A DNA stretch of 64,000 bases from Agrobacterium arsenijevicii (GCA_000949895.1 JWIT01000006.1:124001-188000), one strand, 5' to 3'. Shown: positions 9,208 to 18,656, counted from the first letter of the stretch. The notes: generated by a model not told the origin, from the letters alone. Made by a program: numbers and translations.

Positions 9208-9897
9208 ATGAGCGGCTTCGATCTCATTATTTTCGACTGTGACGGCGTTCTGGTCGATTCCGAAATCATCGCAGCACAGGTGGAATCCCGCCTTTTGACC
9301 GAGGCCGGTTATCCGATCTCCGTCGAGGAAATGGGTGAGCGTTTCGCCGGCATGACCTGGAAGAACATTCTTTTGCAGGTGGAAAGCGAAGCCAGTATCC
9401 CGCTATCCGCGTCCCTGCTCGACAAGTCGGAAAAGCTGCTCGATGCGCGGCTGGAACGCGACGTGAAGATCATCGAGGGCGTCAAGTTCGCGCTGTCGCG
9501 CCTGACGACGCCGCGCTGCATCTGCTCGAATTCCTCCAGCCATCGCCTCGACATGATGCTGACGAAGGTGGGCCTGAAACCCTATTTCGCGCCGCATATC
9601 TACTCTGCCAAGGATCTCGGCGCCGACCGCGTCAAGCCGAAGCCGGATATCTTCCTGCACGGCGCAGCACAGTTTGGCGTCTCCCCCGACCGCGTCGTGG
9701 TAATCGAGGATTCCGTGCATGGCGTCCATGGCGCCAGAGCCGCCGGCATGCGGGTCATCGGCTTCACCGGCGCATCCCACACCTATCCGAGCCACGCCGA
9801 CCGGTTGACGGATGCGGGCGCGGAAACGGTGATTTCGCGCATGCAGGACCTGCCCGCCGTCATTGCGGCGATGGCGGAGTGGGAAGGCGCTTTCTGA
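9208..9897 (+). CDS. HAD phosphatase (beta-phosphoglucomutase-like subfamily)
   Basis: A 229-residue HAD subfamily IA enzyme with all four motifs. Motif I is FDCDGVLVDSE (about 9-19, nucleophile and acid/base Asp both present). Motif II is ICSNSSSHR, motif III the lysine in RVKPKPDIF, and motif IV VVIEDSVHGVHGARAAG. The helical cap lies between motifs I and II (EEMGERFAGMTWKNIL). Such enzymes dephosphorylate sugar phosphates or similar small molecules in the cytoplasm; the substrate here is not known. AGGGAG six bases before the ATG sets the start and rules out a 59-codon extension. From memory, an Agrobacterium protein almost identical to this was solved structurally as a HAD protein of unknown function. 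The GntR regulator is divergent and might control it. Confidence 0.9.
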   Translation: MSGFDLIIFDCDGVLVDSEIIAAQVESRLLTEAGYPISVEEMGERFAGMTWKNILLQVESEASIPLSASLLDKSEKLLDARLERDVKIIEGVKFALSRLTTPRCICSNSSSHRLDMMLTKVGLKPYFAPHIYSAKDLGADRVKPKPDIFLHGAAQFGVSPDRVVVIEDSVHGVHGARAAGMRVIGFTGASHTYPSHADRLTDAGAETVISRMQDLPAVIAAMAEWEGAF

Positions 9898-9925
9898 GTT
9901 GTGAAGGGACGTCTGACGCTCCCGG

Positions 9926-10000
9926 GTCATCCTCGCCCTTGAGGCGAGGATCCATAAAACCACTGAGAGAATGGATCCTCGGGTCAGGCCCGAGGATGAC
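9926..10000. repeat. RIME-like palindromic mosaic, copy 1
   Basis: Two hairpins in inverted order flanked by GTCATCC and GGATGAC. The left stem is TCCTCGCC/GGCGAGGA with loop CTTGA. The right stem is TCCTCGGG/CCCGAGGA with loop TCAGG (CCTGA on the other strand). It lies after the HAD gene and before a convergent lipoprotein gene, like the Rhizobium intergenic mosaic elements. Confidence 0.85.
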
Positions 10001-10080
10001 GTTGCGTGCGGGGAGAGCTTTGAACGTATTGAACCGGAGCCCGCCCAGCAGCCTCCGGTTTTTACATCCCGTCGGCCGGA

Positions 10081-10653
10081 TTACCGGCGCTTGGTCTTGG
10101 CCTTTGCGCCCTGCTCGGCAAAACCGATATAGACGCTGACAGACTTCGGCGCACCGCCCGGTCCGTTGGGAATGGCGACATGATCGTTGTTGAAGATGAA
10201 CTGCGTGCCGGCCGAACCTGCGGCGACGTCGATGGCGAAATTGGTCGTTTCGCCGTAAATCTCGCCGTTGCCGTCCTTAACGGTGACACGGATTGGCACG
10301 GTAACGCGGCCGGGCTTCGACATCGGGCCGGGAACGAGGCGGCCCTGCGCCAGCACGTTTACCGTCAGCGTGGATTCGTTCGCGGTGCACGAACGCGTCG
10401 TATCGGAGAGCGAAACCTGATAGGCGAGTTTCTGCGGATCGTCCTTGGCACCGCCGGCATAAACCCGGTGAACGGCGTTGGCATCGAGAACCGTGACCGT
10501 CGGGCAATTGGCCTGGACCACTGCGCCGACCGGATTGGCCTGCGCCGTTGGAGGGTTGACGGCAAGCGAGTCCGACGGATTGGAGGAATTACATCCTGCA
10601 ACGACGGCCAGAAGCGACATCGCGGCGGACAAACGCAAGAAATTCCCTGACAC
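10081..10653 (-). CDS. Putative lipoprotein of unknown function
   Basis: A 190-residue envelope protein. It starts with a short basic/hydrophobic leader and a lipobox, LLAVVAGC, with the lipidated Cys at residue 21 followed by NSSNPSD. The residue after Cys is not Asp, so outer-membrane sorting is likely if Lol rules apply. The mature part has a beta-rich central region (LTVNVLAQGRLVPGP, RVTVPIRVTV) and a basic end (KAKTKRR). I recognise no enzymatic motif. It is a conserved type of small rhizobial lipoprotein, to my recollection. It stands alone and is divergent from thrC by about 245 bp, which must hold both promoters. The lipoprotein call is solid; the role is unknown. Confidence 0.8.
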   Translation of the reverse strand: MSGNFLRLSAAMSLLAVVAGCNSSNPSDSLAVNPPTAQANPVGAVVQANCPTVTVLDANAVHRVYAGGAKDDPQKLAYQVSLSDTTRSCTANESTLTVNVLAQGRLVPGPMSKPGRVTVPIRVTVKDGNGEIYGETTNFAIDVAAGSAGTQFIFNNDHVAIPNGPGGAPKSVSVYIGFAEQGAKAKTKRR

Positions 10654-10898
10654 TCTTCTAATTCCTCTCCATTGTCCCGGAACCGAACCGGAGACGCTGT
10701 TTATTGACCTTTCACGCAGGTTGGCGATGGTCTATAGCAGCGACGCCGGAAAAAATCGATTGGCATGTTCGGTTTTGCTTGAATTTTCAAAAAAGCCCTT
10801 CATTACCTCGCCAATCGCCTCATTTCGGTGAGACGCTGCTGAAGAAGACGCCGGTAAATCGGTAACGGACAGATCGGTAAAAGACAGGGGACTATCTC

Positions 10899-12296
10899 GT
10901 GAAATATGTGTCGACCAGGGGTGCGGCCCCTTCGCTTGGTTTCTGCGACGCGCTTCTGGCGGGTCTTGGCCGTGACGGCGGGCTTTACGTGCCGCGCGAA
11001 TGGCCTTCCATGTCGAAGAAGGAAATCCGCAACCTGCGCGGCAAATCCTATCAGGACATCGCGTTTGAGGTTCTCTATCGTTTCACCGGCGGTGAAATTC
11101 CGGCCGACAAGTTCAAGGCGATGATCGACGACGCCTATTCGACCTTCCGCCATCCGGCCGTCGCGCCGCTGACGCAGACCGGCCCGAACACCTACGTGCT
11201 CGAACTTTTCCACGGCACCACGCTCGCCTTCAAGGACGTGGCGATGCAGCTTCTCGCCCGCCTGATGGATTATACGCTGGCTGAGCGCGGCGAGCGCGCC
11301 ACCATTGTCGGCGCCACCTCCGGCGACACGGGTGGTGCTGCCATCGACGCCTTTGCCGGGCGCGAGCGCACCGATATCTTCATCCTTTTCCCAAATGGCA
11401 AGGTCTCTCCGGTGCAGCAGCGCCAGATGACGACCTCGACAGCATCCAACGTGCATGCGCTGGCGATCAACGGCAATTTCGACGATTGCCAGAACCTCGT
11501 CAAAGAAATGTTCAACGATGCGAAGTTCCGCGACGGCGTGAAGCTTTCCGGTGTGAACTCCATCAACTGGGCGCGCATCATGGCGCAGGTCGTGTATTAT
11601 TTCACGGCGTCCCTGTCACTCGGCGGCCCGGACCGGAAGATTTCCTTCACCGTTCCCACAGGCAATTTCGGCGATATCTTCGCCGGTTATGTTGCCAAGA
11701 AGATGGGCCTGCCGATCGACAAGCTGGTCATCGCCACCAATGACAACGACATTCTGGCACGCACGCTGAAGACCGGCCGTTACGAGATGCGCGGCGTCAC
11801 GCCCACCACCTCGCCTTCGATGGACATTCAGATTTCGTCCAATTTCGAGCGGCTGCTGTTTGAAGCCTATGGCCGCGATTCCGCCGCCGTGAAGGCATCG
11901 ATGGACGGCCTCAAGCAGTCCGGCGCGTTTGAAATTCCGCCGCATGCGCTGAAATTCATCAAGAAGGATTTCCGTGCCGGCCGTGCCACCGAAAAACAGG
12001 TGGCTGCTACCATCCGCGATACGCTTGAAAAGACCGGTTACCTGATCGATCCGCATACCGCGACCGGCGTTTTCGTGGCGGAAAAGCACGAAAAGGCGTC
12101 CAGCCCGATGGTGGTCCTGTCTACCGCCCATCCGGCTAAATTCCCGGCCGCCGTAAAATCCGCTTGCGCAATCGACCCGGCGCTTCCAGTATGGTTAGCT
12201 GACATTATGAACCGGGAGGAGCGTTTCGACATTCTGGACGCAGAGCTGAAAGCCGTAGAAACCTTCATCGGCAGCCATGCACGCGCCGGCAAATAG
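10899..12296 (+). CDS. thrC: Threonine synthase
   Basis: Converts O-phosphohomoserine to threonine with pyridoxal phosphate, the last step of threonine synthesis. The 465-residue length fits the long class II form found in proteobacteria and yeast. The opening YVSTRGAAPSLGFCDALLAG is typical. The cofactor lysine is K112 in TTLAFKDVAMQ. The phosphate-binding loop is GATSGDTGGAAI, and NWARIMAQVVYYF lies in the substrate domain. Homoserine kinase (thrB), which makes the substrate, is on the other strand about 10 kb away, so the pathway is split. An M16 peptidase follows 15 bases downstream and is probably co-transcribed. No attenuator-like leader peptide was found upstream. Confidence 0.96.
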   Translation: MKYVSTRGAAPSLGFCDALLAGLGRDGGLYVPREWPSMSKKEIRNLRGKSYQDIAFEVLYRFTGGEIPADKFKAMIDDAYSTFRHPAVAPLTQTGPNTYVLELFHGTTLAFKDVAMQLLARLMDYTLAERGERATIVGATSGDTGGAAIDAFAGRERTDIFILFPNGKVSPVQQRQMTTSTASNVHALAINGNFDDCQNLVKEMFNDAKFRDGVKLSGVNSINWARIMAQVVYYFTASLSLGGPDRKISFTVPTGNFGDIFAGYVAKKMGLPIDKLVIATNDNDILARTLKTGRYEMRGVTPTTSPSMDIQISSNFERLLFEAYGRDSAAVKASMDGLKQSGAFEIPPHALKFIKKDFRAGRATEKQVAATIRDTLEKTGYLIDPHTATGVFVAEKHEKASSPMVVLSTAHPAKFPAAVKSACAIDPALPVWLADIMNREERFDILDAELKAVETFIGSHARAGK

Positions 12297-12311
12297 AGAC
12301 GCGGAAAGACG

Positions 12312-13616
12312 TTGAGTATGAGAGTTAATGTGACCCGGCTTTCGTCCGGGTTGACCGTTGTCACGGAAAAAATGCCACATCTCGAAAGCGTCGCTCTTGG
12401 GGTGTGGATCAAATCCGGGTCCCGCAACGAGACGACTGCCGAGCACGGCATCGCCCATCTTCTCGAACATATGGCCTTCAAGGGCACGGCGCGCCGCACC
12501 GCCCGGCAGATCGCCGAAGAGATCGAAAATGTCGGCGGCGAAGTCAACGCCGCGACATCGACAGAAACAACCTCCTATTATGCCCGCGTCCTCAAAGACC
12601 ATGTTCCGCTCGCCGTCGATATCCTCGCCGACATTCTGACGGAATCGCTCTTCGACGAAGACGAGCTGGAGCGGGAGAAAAACGTCATCCTCCAGGAAAT
12701 CGGCGCCGCGACCGACACACCTGATGACGTGATCTTCGACAATTTTTCCGGCGTCGCCTATCGCGACCAGACGATCGGTCGCCCGATCCTCGGTACGCCG
12801 GACACCGTACAATCCTTCACCAGCGCCCAGATACGGCATTATCTCGCCCGCAACTACACGACGGACCGCATCTTCGTCGTTGCGGCCGGTGCTGTCGATC
12901 ACCAGAGCTTCGTGAAGCAGGTGGAAGAACGTTTCGCCTCGCTGCCGCAGCTGCCGGTCACTACGCCGGTTCTCGAAAAGGCAATCTATACCGGCGGTGA
13001 AATCCGCGAGACGCGCGACCTGATGGACGCGCAGGTGCTTCTCGGCTTCGAGGGCAAGGCCTATCACGCCCGCGATTTCTACTGTTCGCAAATTCTCGCC
13101 AATATTCTCGGCGGCGGCATGTCGTCTCGCCTCTTCCAGGAAGTGCGCGAAGCTCGCGGCCTTTGTTATTCCGTTTATGCCTTCCATTGGGGTTTCTCCG
13201 ATACCGGCATCTTCGGCGTGCATGCGGCCACCGGCGGCAACGACCTGCCGGAACTGGTGCCGGTCATTCTGGAGGAATTGCGCAAGTCTTCGCAGACCAT
13301 CCATCAGGAAGAAATCGACCGCGCCCGCGCGCAAATCCGCGCGCAATTGCTGATGGGTCAGGAAAGCCCCGCCGCCCGTGCCGGCCAGATGGCCCGGCAG
13401 ATGATGCTTTACGGCCGCCCCATCCCCAACGAGGAGATGATGGAGCGCCTCGAGCACATCACGCAGCAACGCCTGACCGATCTTGCAGGACGGCTGTTTT
13501 TCGATACAGTTCCGACATTGTCCGCAATTGGCCCGCTCGAACAGCTGCCGCCTCTTTCAGACATCACTGCCGCGCTTTCCGCGCAGCAGCCCGCAAGGAT
13601 AAAGGCGAACGGCTGA
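12312..13616 (+). CDS. M16-family zinc metallopeptidase (processing-peptidase-like)
   Basis: A 434-residue inverzincin peptidase resembling the mitochondrial processing peptidase beta subunit. The zinc/catalytic site is H49-LL-E52-H53, with the distal ligand E129 (LQEIG) 75 residues after H53, the family's spacing. The C-terminal non-catalytic M16 half follows, with the glycine-rich loop NILGGGMSSRLFQEVRE. No signal peptide is visible, so it is cytoplasmic or membrane-associated. The start is TTG, with GGAAA five bases before it. An ATG two codons later is equally possible. It follows thrC closely, a neighbourhood common in alphaproteobacteria, and a GNAT gene follows 32 bases later. The natural substrate is unknown. 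Confidence 0.92.
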   Translation: MSMRVNVTRLSSGLTVVTEKMPHLESVALGVWIKSGSRNETTAEHGIAHLLEHMAFKGTARRTARQIAEEIENVGGEVNAATSTETTSYYARVLKDHVPLAVDILADILTESLFDEDELEREKNVILQEIGAATDTPDDVIFDNFSGVAYRDQTIGRPILGTPDTVQSFTSAQIRHYLARNYTTDRIFVVAAGAVDHQSFVKQVEERFASLPQLPVTTPVLEKAIYTGGEIRETRDLMDAQVLLGFEGKAYHARDFYCSQILANILGGGMSSRLFQEVREARGLCYSVYAFHWGFSDTGIFGVHAATGGNDLPELVPVILEELRKSSQTIHQEEIDRARAQIRAQLLMGQESPAARAGQMARQMMLYGRPIPNEEMMERLEHITQQRLTDLAGRLFFDTVPTLSAIGPLEQLPPLSDITAALSAQQPARIKANG

Positions 13617-13648
13617 GGGTGGCGGTTTCTTCCGCACAGGGATGGTGA

Positions 13649-14248
13649 ATGCTGCGTTTTCTTTCCCGACATAACGACACGCCCGAATTGCGCAGCGCCA
13701 ACCATCTTCTCAGACTGCCGCGCTATGCCGATTTCAGGCAATGGCACGTCCTGCGCTCCGAGAGCCGGCAGTTTCTCCAGCCCTGGGAACCCACCTGGCG
13801 GCCGGACGAATTAACGGAAGGCTCCTTCCGCACGCGCGTGGTGCGCAACGGCCAGGAGTTTTCCTCCGGCACGGCCGTGTCGTTTCTGCTGTTCGAGAAG
13901 GAGACGCTGCTCGTTGGCGGTATCACCATCGGATACATCCGCCGGGGTGCCGCGCAAAGCTGCATGATCGGATATTGGGTGGGCGAACGCTACGCCGCGC
14001 AAGGCCATATGTCTGCCGCATTAAAATTGGTAATACCCTATATCTTCAACGGACTTCAGTTGCACCGTATCGAGGCAGCCTGTATTCCGGAAAACTTCAA
14101 AAGCATCCGGCTTCTCGAAAATGCCGGGTTCCAGCGGGAAGGCCTCTTGCGGGAATATCTGAAAATCAACGGCCAATGGCGGGATCATACGATGTTTTCC
14201 CTTCTTGCCGACAAGCAAAGCTCCAGTGGAACGAAGTACGATACATGA
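13649..14248 (+). CDS. GNAT acetyltransferase, RimJ-like
   Basis: A 199-residue acetyltransferase of the RimJ/RimL type, whose members acetylate the N-terminal amine of ribosomal proteins or other targets using acetyl-CoA. The GNAT core is visible. Strand 4 is QSCMIGYWVGERYAAQG, the CoA-binding turn and helix are AAQGHMSAALKLVIPYIF, and the late motif is LHRIEAACIPENFKSIRLLENAGFQREGLLREY, which is diagnostic of this subfamily. The N-terminal part (LRSANHLLRLPRYADFRQW) matches too. GGGATGGTGA precedes the ATG. The stop overlaps the start of the GGDEF-EAL gene (ATGA), so the two are translationally coupled. The acetylated substrate is not known. Confidence 0.9.
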   Translation: MLRFLSRHNDTPELRSANHLLRLPRYADFRQWHVLRSESRQFLQPWEPTWRPDELTEGSFRTRVVRNGQEFSSGTAVSFLLFEKETLLVGGITIGYIRRGAAQSCMIGYWVGERYAAQGHMSAALKLVIPYIFNGLQLHRIEAACIPENFKSIRLLENAGFQREGLLREYLKINGQWRDHTMFSLLADKQSSSGTKYDT

Positions 14249-17160
14249 CTTACAATCACTCTGCGCCGTGCCTGTCGAAACGTCTGGCGGCATTTGCACT
14301 GGCTGCACCGTTCTTCCTGTTTTTCCTGCTTGTTGCCTCTCATTCCTACGCCTTCGAGCCGGTGAAGATTTCCCGTGACGACACGGCGCTCGACCTCACC
14401 GCGACCACCGATATCTATGCCAATCAGGGCGAGGCCTTTCAGGTCTCGACCGCACCCGGTCCGGATGGCATCCGCCGCCGTATCGAGGTGCGCGCCAGCT
14501 CCACCGACCATCAGGGCGACTGGGCCGTCTTCGCGCTCGCCAACGTCTCGGAAGAGCAGCTGGAGCGCGTTATCGTCGCCCCGCATTTCCGTCTGGTGAA
14601 CTCGAAACTGTTCTGGCCCGATCTCGGCTCGCAGCGCATCATCGCGATCACGCCGAGCGAAGGCTTCGCGCTAGACCGGCAACCGAGCCCGGATGCCGAC
14701 GTGTTCCGCATCACGCTCAATCCCGGCTCCGTCATCACCTTCGTCGCCGAGCTTTCCACGCCGCAGCTGCCGCAGATCTATCTGTGGGAACCGGAAGCCT
14801 ACAAGGACACGATCAACGCGTTCACGCTTTATCGCGGCATCGTGCTCGGTATCGCCGGTCTTCTCGCCGTGCTTTTGACCATTCTTTTCGTGGTCAAGGG
14901 AACCTCGGTCCTGCCGGCTTCCGCCGCACTTGCCTGGGCGGTGCTGGCCTATATCTGCGTCGATTTCGGCTTCCTTGAAAAACTTATAACCGTCACCTCA
15001 AGCGATCAGCGAATATGGAGGGCGGGCGCCGAAGTGGCTCTCGCCTCCAGCTTCGTGGTCTTCCTGTTCACCTATCTCAATCTCAACCGCTGGCATGCGC
15101 ATCTGGGTTACGCGACCTTTGCCTGGGTGGTGGGTCTGGCGCTGCTTTTCGGCGTCGCGATCTACGATCCTTCGGTCGCGTCAGGCATCGCCCGCGTGTC
15201 CTTCGCGCTGACAGCGACCGCCGGTATCGCGCTCATCATCTATCTCGGCTTCAACCGTTACGACCGGGCGATTTTGCTCGTTCCCTCCTGGGCGCTCATC
15301 CTCGTCTGGCTGTTCGGCAGCTGGCTGACGGTGACGGGACAATTGGACAACGACATCGTGCAGCCGGCGCTCGGCGGCGGGCTGGTGCTGATCGTGCTTC
15401 TGATCGGCTTCACCGTCATCCAGCACGCCTTTGCCGGCAGCGCCTATCAGCAGGGCCTGTTCTCCGATCTCGAACGGCAATCGCTGGCGCTGACGGGCAG
15501 CGGCGATACCGTGTGGGACTGGGACGTGACGCGCGACCGCATCGTCACCACACCTGACATTTCCAACCGTCTGGGGCTGGAGCCCGGCACGATGCATGGG
15601 GCGGCGCGCAACTGGTTGCCGCGCCTGCATCCTGACGATCGCGACCGGTTCAAGGCAACGCTCGACGTGCTGCTCGACCATCGCAAGGGCCGCCTCAATC
15701 ACGAATTCCGCATTCGCGCTGAAGACGGACATTTCCATTGGCTGCAAATCCGCGCCCGCCCGGTTCTCGGCTCCAACGGCGAAATCATCCGCTGCGTCGG
15801 CACCATCACCGACATCACCGAGCAGAAGAACTCGGTGGAGCGGCTGTTGCAGGATGCGATGAATGACAATCTGACCGGGCTACCAAACCGGCAGGTCTTC
15901 CTCGACCGCCTGCAATCGATCCTCAACCTCTCTCCTGAAAGCGACGGCGTGCGCCCAACGGTGATGGCGATCGATATCGACCGTTACAAGCTGGTCAACG
16001 ATACGCTTGGCATTGCCGCGGGTGACAATATCCTCATCGCGCTGACACGGCGTCTGCGCCGTCTGTTGAAACCGCAGGATACGCTGGCGCGTCTCGGCGG
16101 CGACGAATTCGGCCTGATCCTGACCTCGGAGCGCGATCCGCAGCGAGTGGCGGACTTCGCCGACGCGGTGAACAAGGCGATCATGGTGCCGATCAATTTC
16201 GCCAATCGCGAAATCATCCTCACCGCTTCCATCGGCCTCGTCTCGTGGATCGACCAGCAGGAAAGTGCCGCCGGTCTCTTGAGCGATGCGGAACTGGCCA
16301 TGTACCGCGCCAAACGGGCTGGCGGAAACCGCGTCGAGCCCTTCCGCCCCGCCTTCCGCACCTCCGGCACTGATCGTCTGCAAATGGAAAGCGACCTTCG
16401 CCGCGCCATCGAGCGCAAGGAGCTGTCGCTCGCCTATCAGCCGATCGTCAAGCTTGATGATGGTGCGCTGGCCGGTTTCGAGGCTCTGATGCGGTGGGAG
16501 CACCCCAAGCGTGGCAATATTCCGCCGAGCGAATTCATTCCCATCGCGGAAGCCTCCGGCCTGATCGAACCACTCGGCATGTTCGCACTGGAACGGGCCG
16601 CGACCGATCTGATGGACTGGCAGCACGCCATCGAGAAGATGCCGATCTTCATTTCCGTCAACATTTCCAGCGCGCAATTGCTGAACAACGAATTGTACAA
16701 CGATGTGCGCGGCATGCTGACGCGTACGCGCTGCAATCCGCAGCAGCTGAAGCTGGAACTGACGGAATCCGTTGTCATGGAGAACCCTGAACAGGCACGG
16801 CTGGTGCTTTCCAAGCTGAAGGAAACGGGCCTCAGCCTCGCCATGGACGATTTCGGCACCGGCTATTCGTCGCTTGCCTATCTCACCCGCTTCCCCTTCG
16901 ACACGATCAAGCTCGACAAGGCGCTGGTGGCCAATACCAGCGACAAGCGCAACGTGCTGCTGCGCTCCGTCATCGCCATGGCGCGCGCGCTCGACATGCA
17001 GGTGGTGGCGGAAGGCATCGAAACGCCGGAGGATGCGGCTGAACTTTCACGCATGAACTGCCATTTCGGCCAAAGCTTCCTGTTCGGCACCCCGGTTTCC
17101 GGCGATGCCGCGCTGAAGCTTCTGCGGGAGCGGTTCCAACCGACGAAGCGGGCTTCGTAA
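14245..17160 (+). CDS. Membrane-bound GGDEF-EAL cyclic-di-GMP protein with PAS domain
   Basis: A 971-residue sensor for cyclic-di-GMP turnover. A signal peptide (about 1-35) is followed by a periplasmic beta domain of about 150 residues. Next come seven or so transmembrane helices (about 190-400, 7TM-DISM-like layout). A PAS/PAC domain spans about 415-530, ending in CVGTITDITEQK. The GGDEF site is intact at 618-622. The position five residues before it reads KPQD, not RxxD, so the inhibitory site is not conserved. EAL is intact at 746-748 (GFEALMRWEHP), with the metal motif DDFGTGYSS. Both synthase and phosphodiesterase activity are therefore possible. The ATG overlaps the GNAT stop. A much longer in-frame upstream extension is only open reading through the GNAT gene. 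Confidence 0.93.
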   Translation: MTYNHSAPCLSKRLAAFALAAPFFLFFLLVASHSYAFEPVKISRDDTALDLTATTDIYANQGEAFQVSTAPGPDGIRRRIEVRASSTDHQGDWAVFALANVSEEQLERVIVAPHFRLVNSKLFWPDLGSQRIIAITPSEGFALDRQPSPDADVFRITLNPGSVITFVAELSTPQLPQIYLWEPEAYKDTINAFTLYRGIVLGIAGLLAVLLTILFVVKGTSVLPASAALAWAVLAYICVDFGFLEKLITVTSSDQRIWRAGAEVALASSFVVFLFTYLNLNRWHAHLGYATFAWVVGLALLFGVAIYDPSVASGIARVSFALTATAGIALIIYLGFNRYDRAILLVPSWALILVWLFGSWLTVTGQLDNDIVQPALGGGLVLIVLLIGFTVIQHAFAGSAYQQGLFSDLERQSLALTGSGDTVWDWDVTRDRIVTTPDISNRLGLEPGTMHGAARNWLPRLHPDDRDRFKATLDVLLDHRKGRLNHEFRIRAEDGHFHWLQIRARPVLGSNGEIIRCVGTITDITEQKNSVERLLQDAMNDNLTGLPNRQVFLDRLQSILNLSPESDGVRPTVMAIDIDRYKLVNDTLGIAAGDNILIALTRRLRRLLKPQDTLARLGGDEFGLILTSERDPQRVADFADAVNKAIMVPINFANREIILTASIGLVSWIDQQESAAGLLSDAELAMYRAKRAGGNRVEPFRPAFRTSGTDRLQMESDLRRAIERKELSLAYQPIVKLDDGALAGFEALMRWEHPKRGNIPPSEFIPIAEASGLIEPLGMFALERAATDLMDWQHAIEKMPIFISVNISSAQLLNNELYNDVRGMLTRTRCNPQQLKLELTESVVMENPEQARLVLSKLKETGLSLAMDDFGTGYSSLAYLTRFPFDTIKLDKALVANTSDKRNVLLRSVIAMARALDMQVVAEGIETPEDAAELSRMNCHFGQSFLFGTPVSGDAALKLLRERFQPTKRAS

Positions 17161-17222
17161 GTTAGATGGGGCTAAGATGCGCCCTCTTCTCCCAGTGCGC
17201 GACGCCATGCCTCACGCGCCAC

Positions 17223-17305
17223 GTCATCCTCGGGCCTGTCCCGAGGATCTAATCACGTATCATAATCAACCGGCGGCAGATCCTCGGGACAAGCCCGAGG
17301 ATGAC
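17223..17305. repeat. RIME-like palindromic mosaic, copy 2
   Basis: GTCATCC to GGATGAC ends. The left stem is TCCTCGGG/CCCGAGGA with loop CCTGT. The right stem is TCCTCGGG/CCCGAGGA with loop ACAAG. It sits between the convergent GGDEF-EAL and zinc-peptidase genes. Confidence 0.85.
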
Positions 17306-17378
17306 GGAGGAGAGGTGGTAGTCCTCTTCTACGCCTCGGATTTTTTCGATGGCGTGCCAAAATAGTGGCGGGCCGTAT

Positions 17379-18485
17379 TCACTGCACTATCGCAAACTGC
17401 TGCATCTGCTGTTGAGGCATCGCAGCCACCCTGCCGCGCAGCAGCTCGTGAATGAATTCCATCTTGGTCACCACCGGAGGCGCCAGCACGAAGGGATAAA
17501 GGTCCGCCTCCCCCATGCTGCGCTGGATCGAGTTGATGGCAACGCTGAGCGGGACCCAGGCCCTGACCAGTTGCGCGGCGCTGCGGGCATTGTAGGGATC
17601 GAAAGTAACCTCCGCCGCCATTTCCTCATGTCCGTCCGGGTCTATCGCCACGCCGAAGGCACGCGCGGTTTCCAGCGTATCGACGATGTGCAGATAATGC
17701 GCGAAACATTCGGCGAAATCCTCCCAGGGGTGGACGGAGGCATAGGCGCTTATGAAGGTTTCCTGCCATCCGGGGCGCGGTCCCTGCTCGTAGTTGCGTT
17801 GCAGGGCTGCAGCGTAATCCTCGCGCTCGTCACCGAATACCGCGCGGCAAGCCTCGAGACGGTTCTCGTCGCGCACCAGCTTGTTCCAGACGAAATGTCC
17901 GACCTCATGGCGGAAATGACCGAGCATGGTGCGATAGGGCTCGTTCATGTTGGCGCGCACCTGCTCACGCGTCGCATCGTCCACTTCCGCTGCGCGAATG
18001 GCGATCAGGCCCTCGTCGTGGCCGGTCATGGCGGGAATGACCGAACCGTCGGGCGCGACCTCATCGACCAGAAAGTCGAAGACAAGCCCGCCAACCGGAT
18101 CTGCATCCCGGTTCGGATGCGGCAGGCCGAGCCGCAATATTGAATAAAACAGATGCCGCTGCGCCTGGCTGATGCCCCGCCATTGTTCGATGCCCTGCTC
18201 TGTTGCGATATCCGGCACCAGACGATTGTGGCTGCAGGCAGGGCAAAAGGCGTTCTGGCTTTCCGCAGGCACCGACCAGTTGCAGATATCGTTCGCCTCA
18301 TTAGCGCAAAACCGCACCTGTCTTTCCGGCTGAGCGACAAGTTGCCAGTTCGGCTCGCCCGCAGGCGCCAAAGCTTCCATGGAAAGGCGCTCCGGCACGA
18401 AGGCCAGACGATGGCCGCAGGAAACGCAGAAACGATTGTCGAAGTGGACCGGCTGGCCACAGGAAGCGCAGGAGAAAAGCTTCAT
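17379..18485 (-). CDS. Putative zinc-binding metallopeptidase (DUF2248 type)
   Basis: A 368-residue protein of the putative zinc-peptidase family (COG4307-like). Two zinc ribbons stand at the N-terminus: C6/C9 with C20/C23, and C60, C68, C81, C84. The peptidase site is HEVGH at 193-197 (GHFRHEVGHFVWNKL), with a likely third ligand downstream in the helix PWEDFAECFAHYLHI. There is no signal peptide, so it is cytoplasmic. The C-terminal end is rich in Gln and Met (AAMPQQQMQQFA). Family members are widespread in soil bacteria, and I know of no proven substrate. It is a monocistronic gene lying between a RIME element and the CsbD terminator. The family call is firm; activity is inferred from the motif. 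Confidence 0.85.
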   Translation of the reverse strand: MKLFSCASCGQPVHFDNRFCVSCGHRLAFVPERLSMEALAPAGEPNWQLVAQPERQVRFCANEANDICNWSVPAESQNAFCPACSHNRLVPDIATEQGIEQWRGISQAQRHLFYSILRLGLPHPNRDADPVGGLVFDFLVDEVAPDGSVIPAMTGHDEGLIAIRAAEVDDATREQVRANMNEPYRTMLGHFRHEVGHFVWNKLVRDENRLEACRAVFGDEREDYAAALQRNYEQGPRPGWQETFISAYASVHPWEDFAECFAHYLHIVDTLETARAFGVAIDPDGHEEMAAEVTFDPYNARSAAQLVRAWVPLSVAINSIQRSMGEADLYPFVLAPPVVTKMEFIHELLRGRVAAMPQQQMQQFAIVQ

Positions 18486-18583
18486 TCATGAAACCCTTGC
18501 GATGGATGAGTTGGGCAGAGGTAAACCTATGATGCCAACGTGAACGGCGTAACAAGCTCGCCATTCCGGCATCCCAGACGACA

Positions 18584-18613
18584 GGAGCGCATGTGCGAAA
18601 ACACATGCGCTCC
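18584..18613 (-). terminator. 12-bp stem hairpin after csbD-like gene
   Basis: GGAGCGCATGTG pairs perfectly with CACATGCGCTCC around a 6-base loop, 44 bases downstream of the CsbD stop. The T tract is poor on both strands, so it may act as a terminator or as an RNA-stabilising 3' end. Confidence 0.55.
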
Positions 18614-18656
18614 ATAGCGCCGCCTCATCAGAGAGGCGCAATCTCGTCAGGCGATA

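Noticed and set aside
10681..10740. A sigma-70 promoter for thrC using TTGACC and CTATAG
   Set aside because: The spacing between the two elements is 22 bases, too long for a normal promoter. No better pair was seen.
12195..13469. A 424-codon minus-strand frame over the M16 peptidase
   Set aside because: Antisense of a convincing zinc peptidase with intact motifs. No start signal.
13741..14244. A 168-codon N-terminal extension of the GGDEF-EAL protein
   Set aside because: It lies in the GNAT gene in another frame. The ATG at 14245 overlaps the GNAT stop and opens a signal peptide, the expected start.
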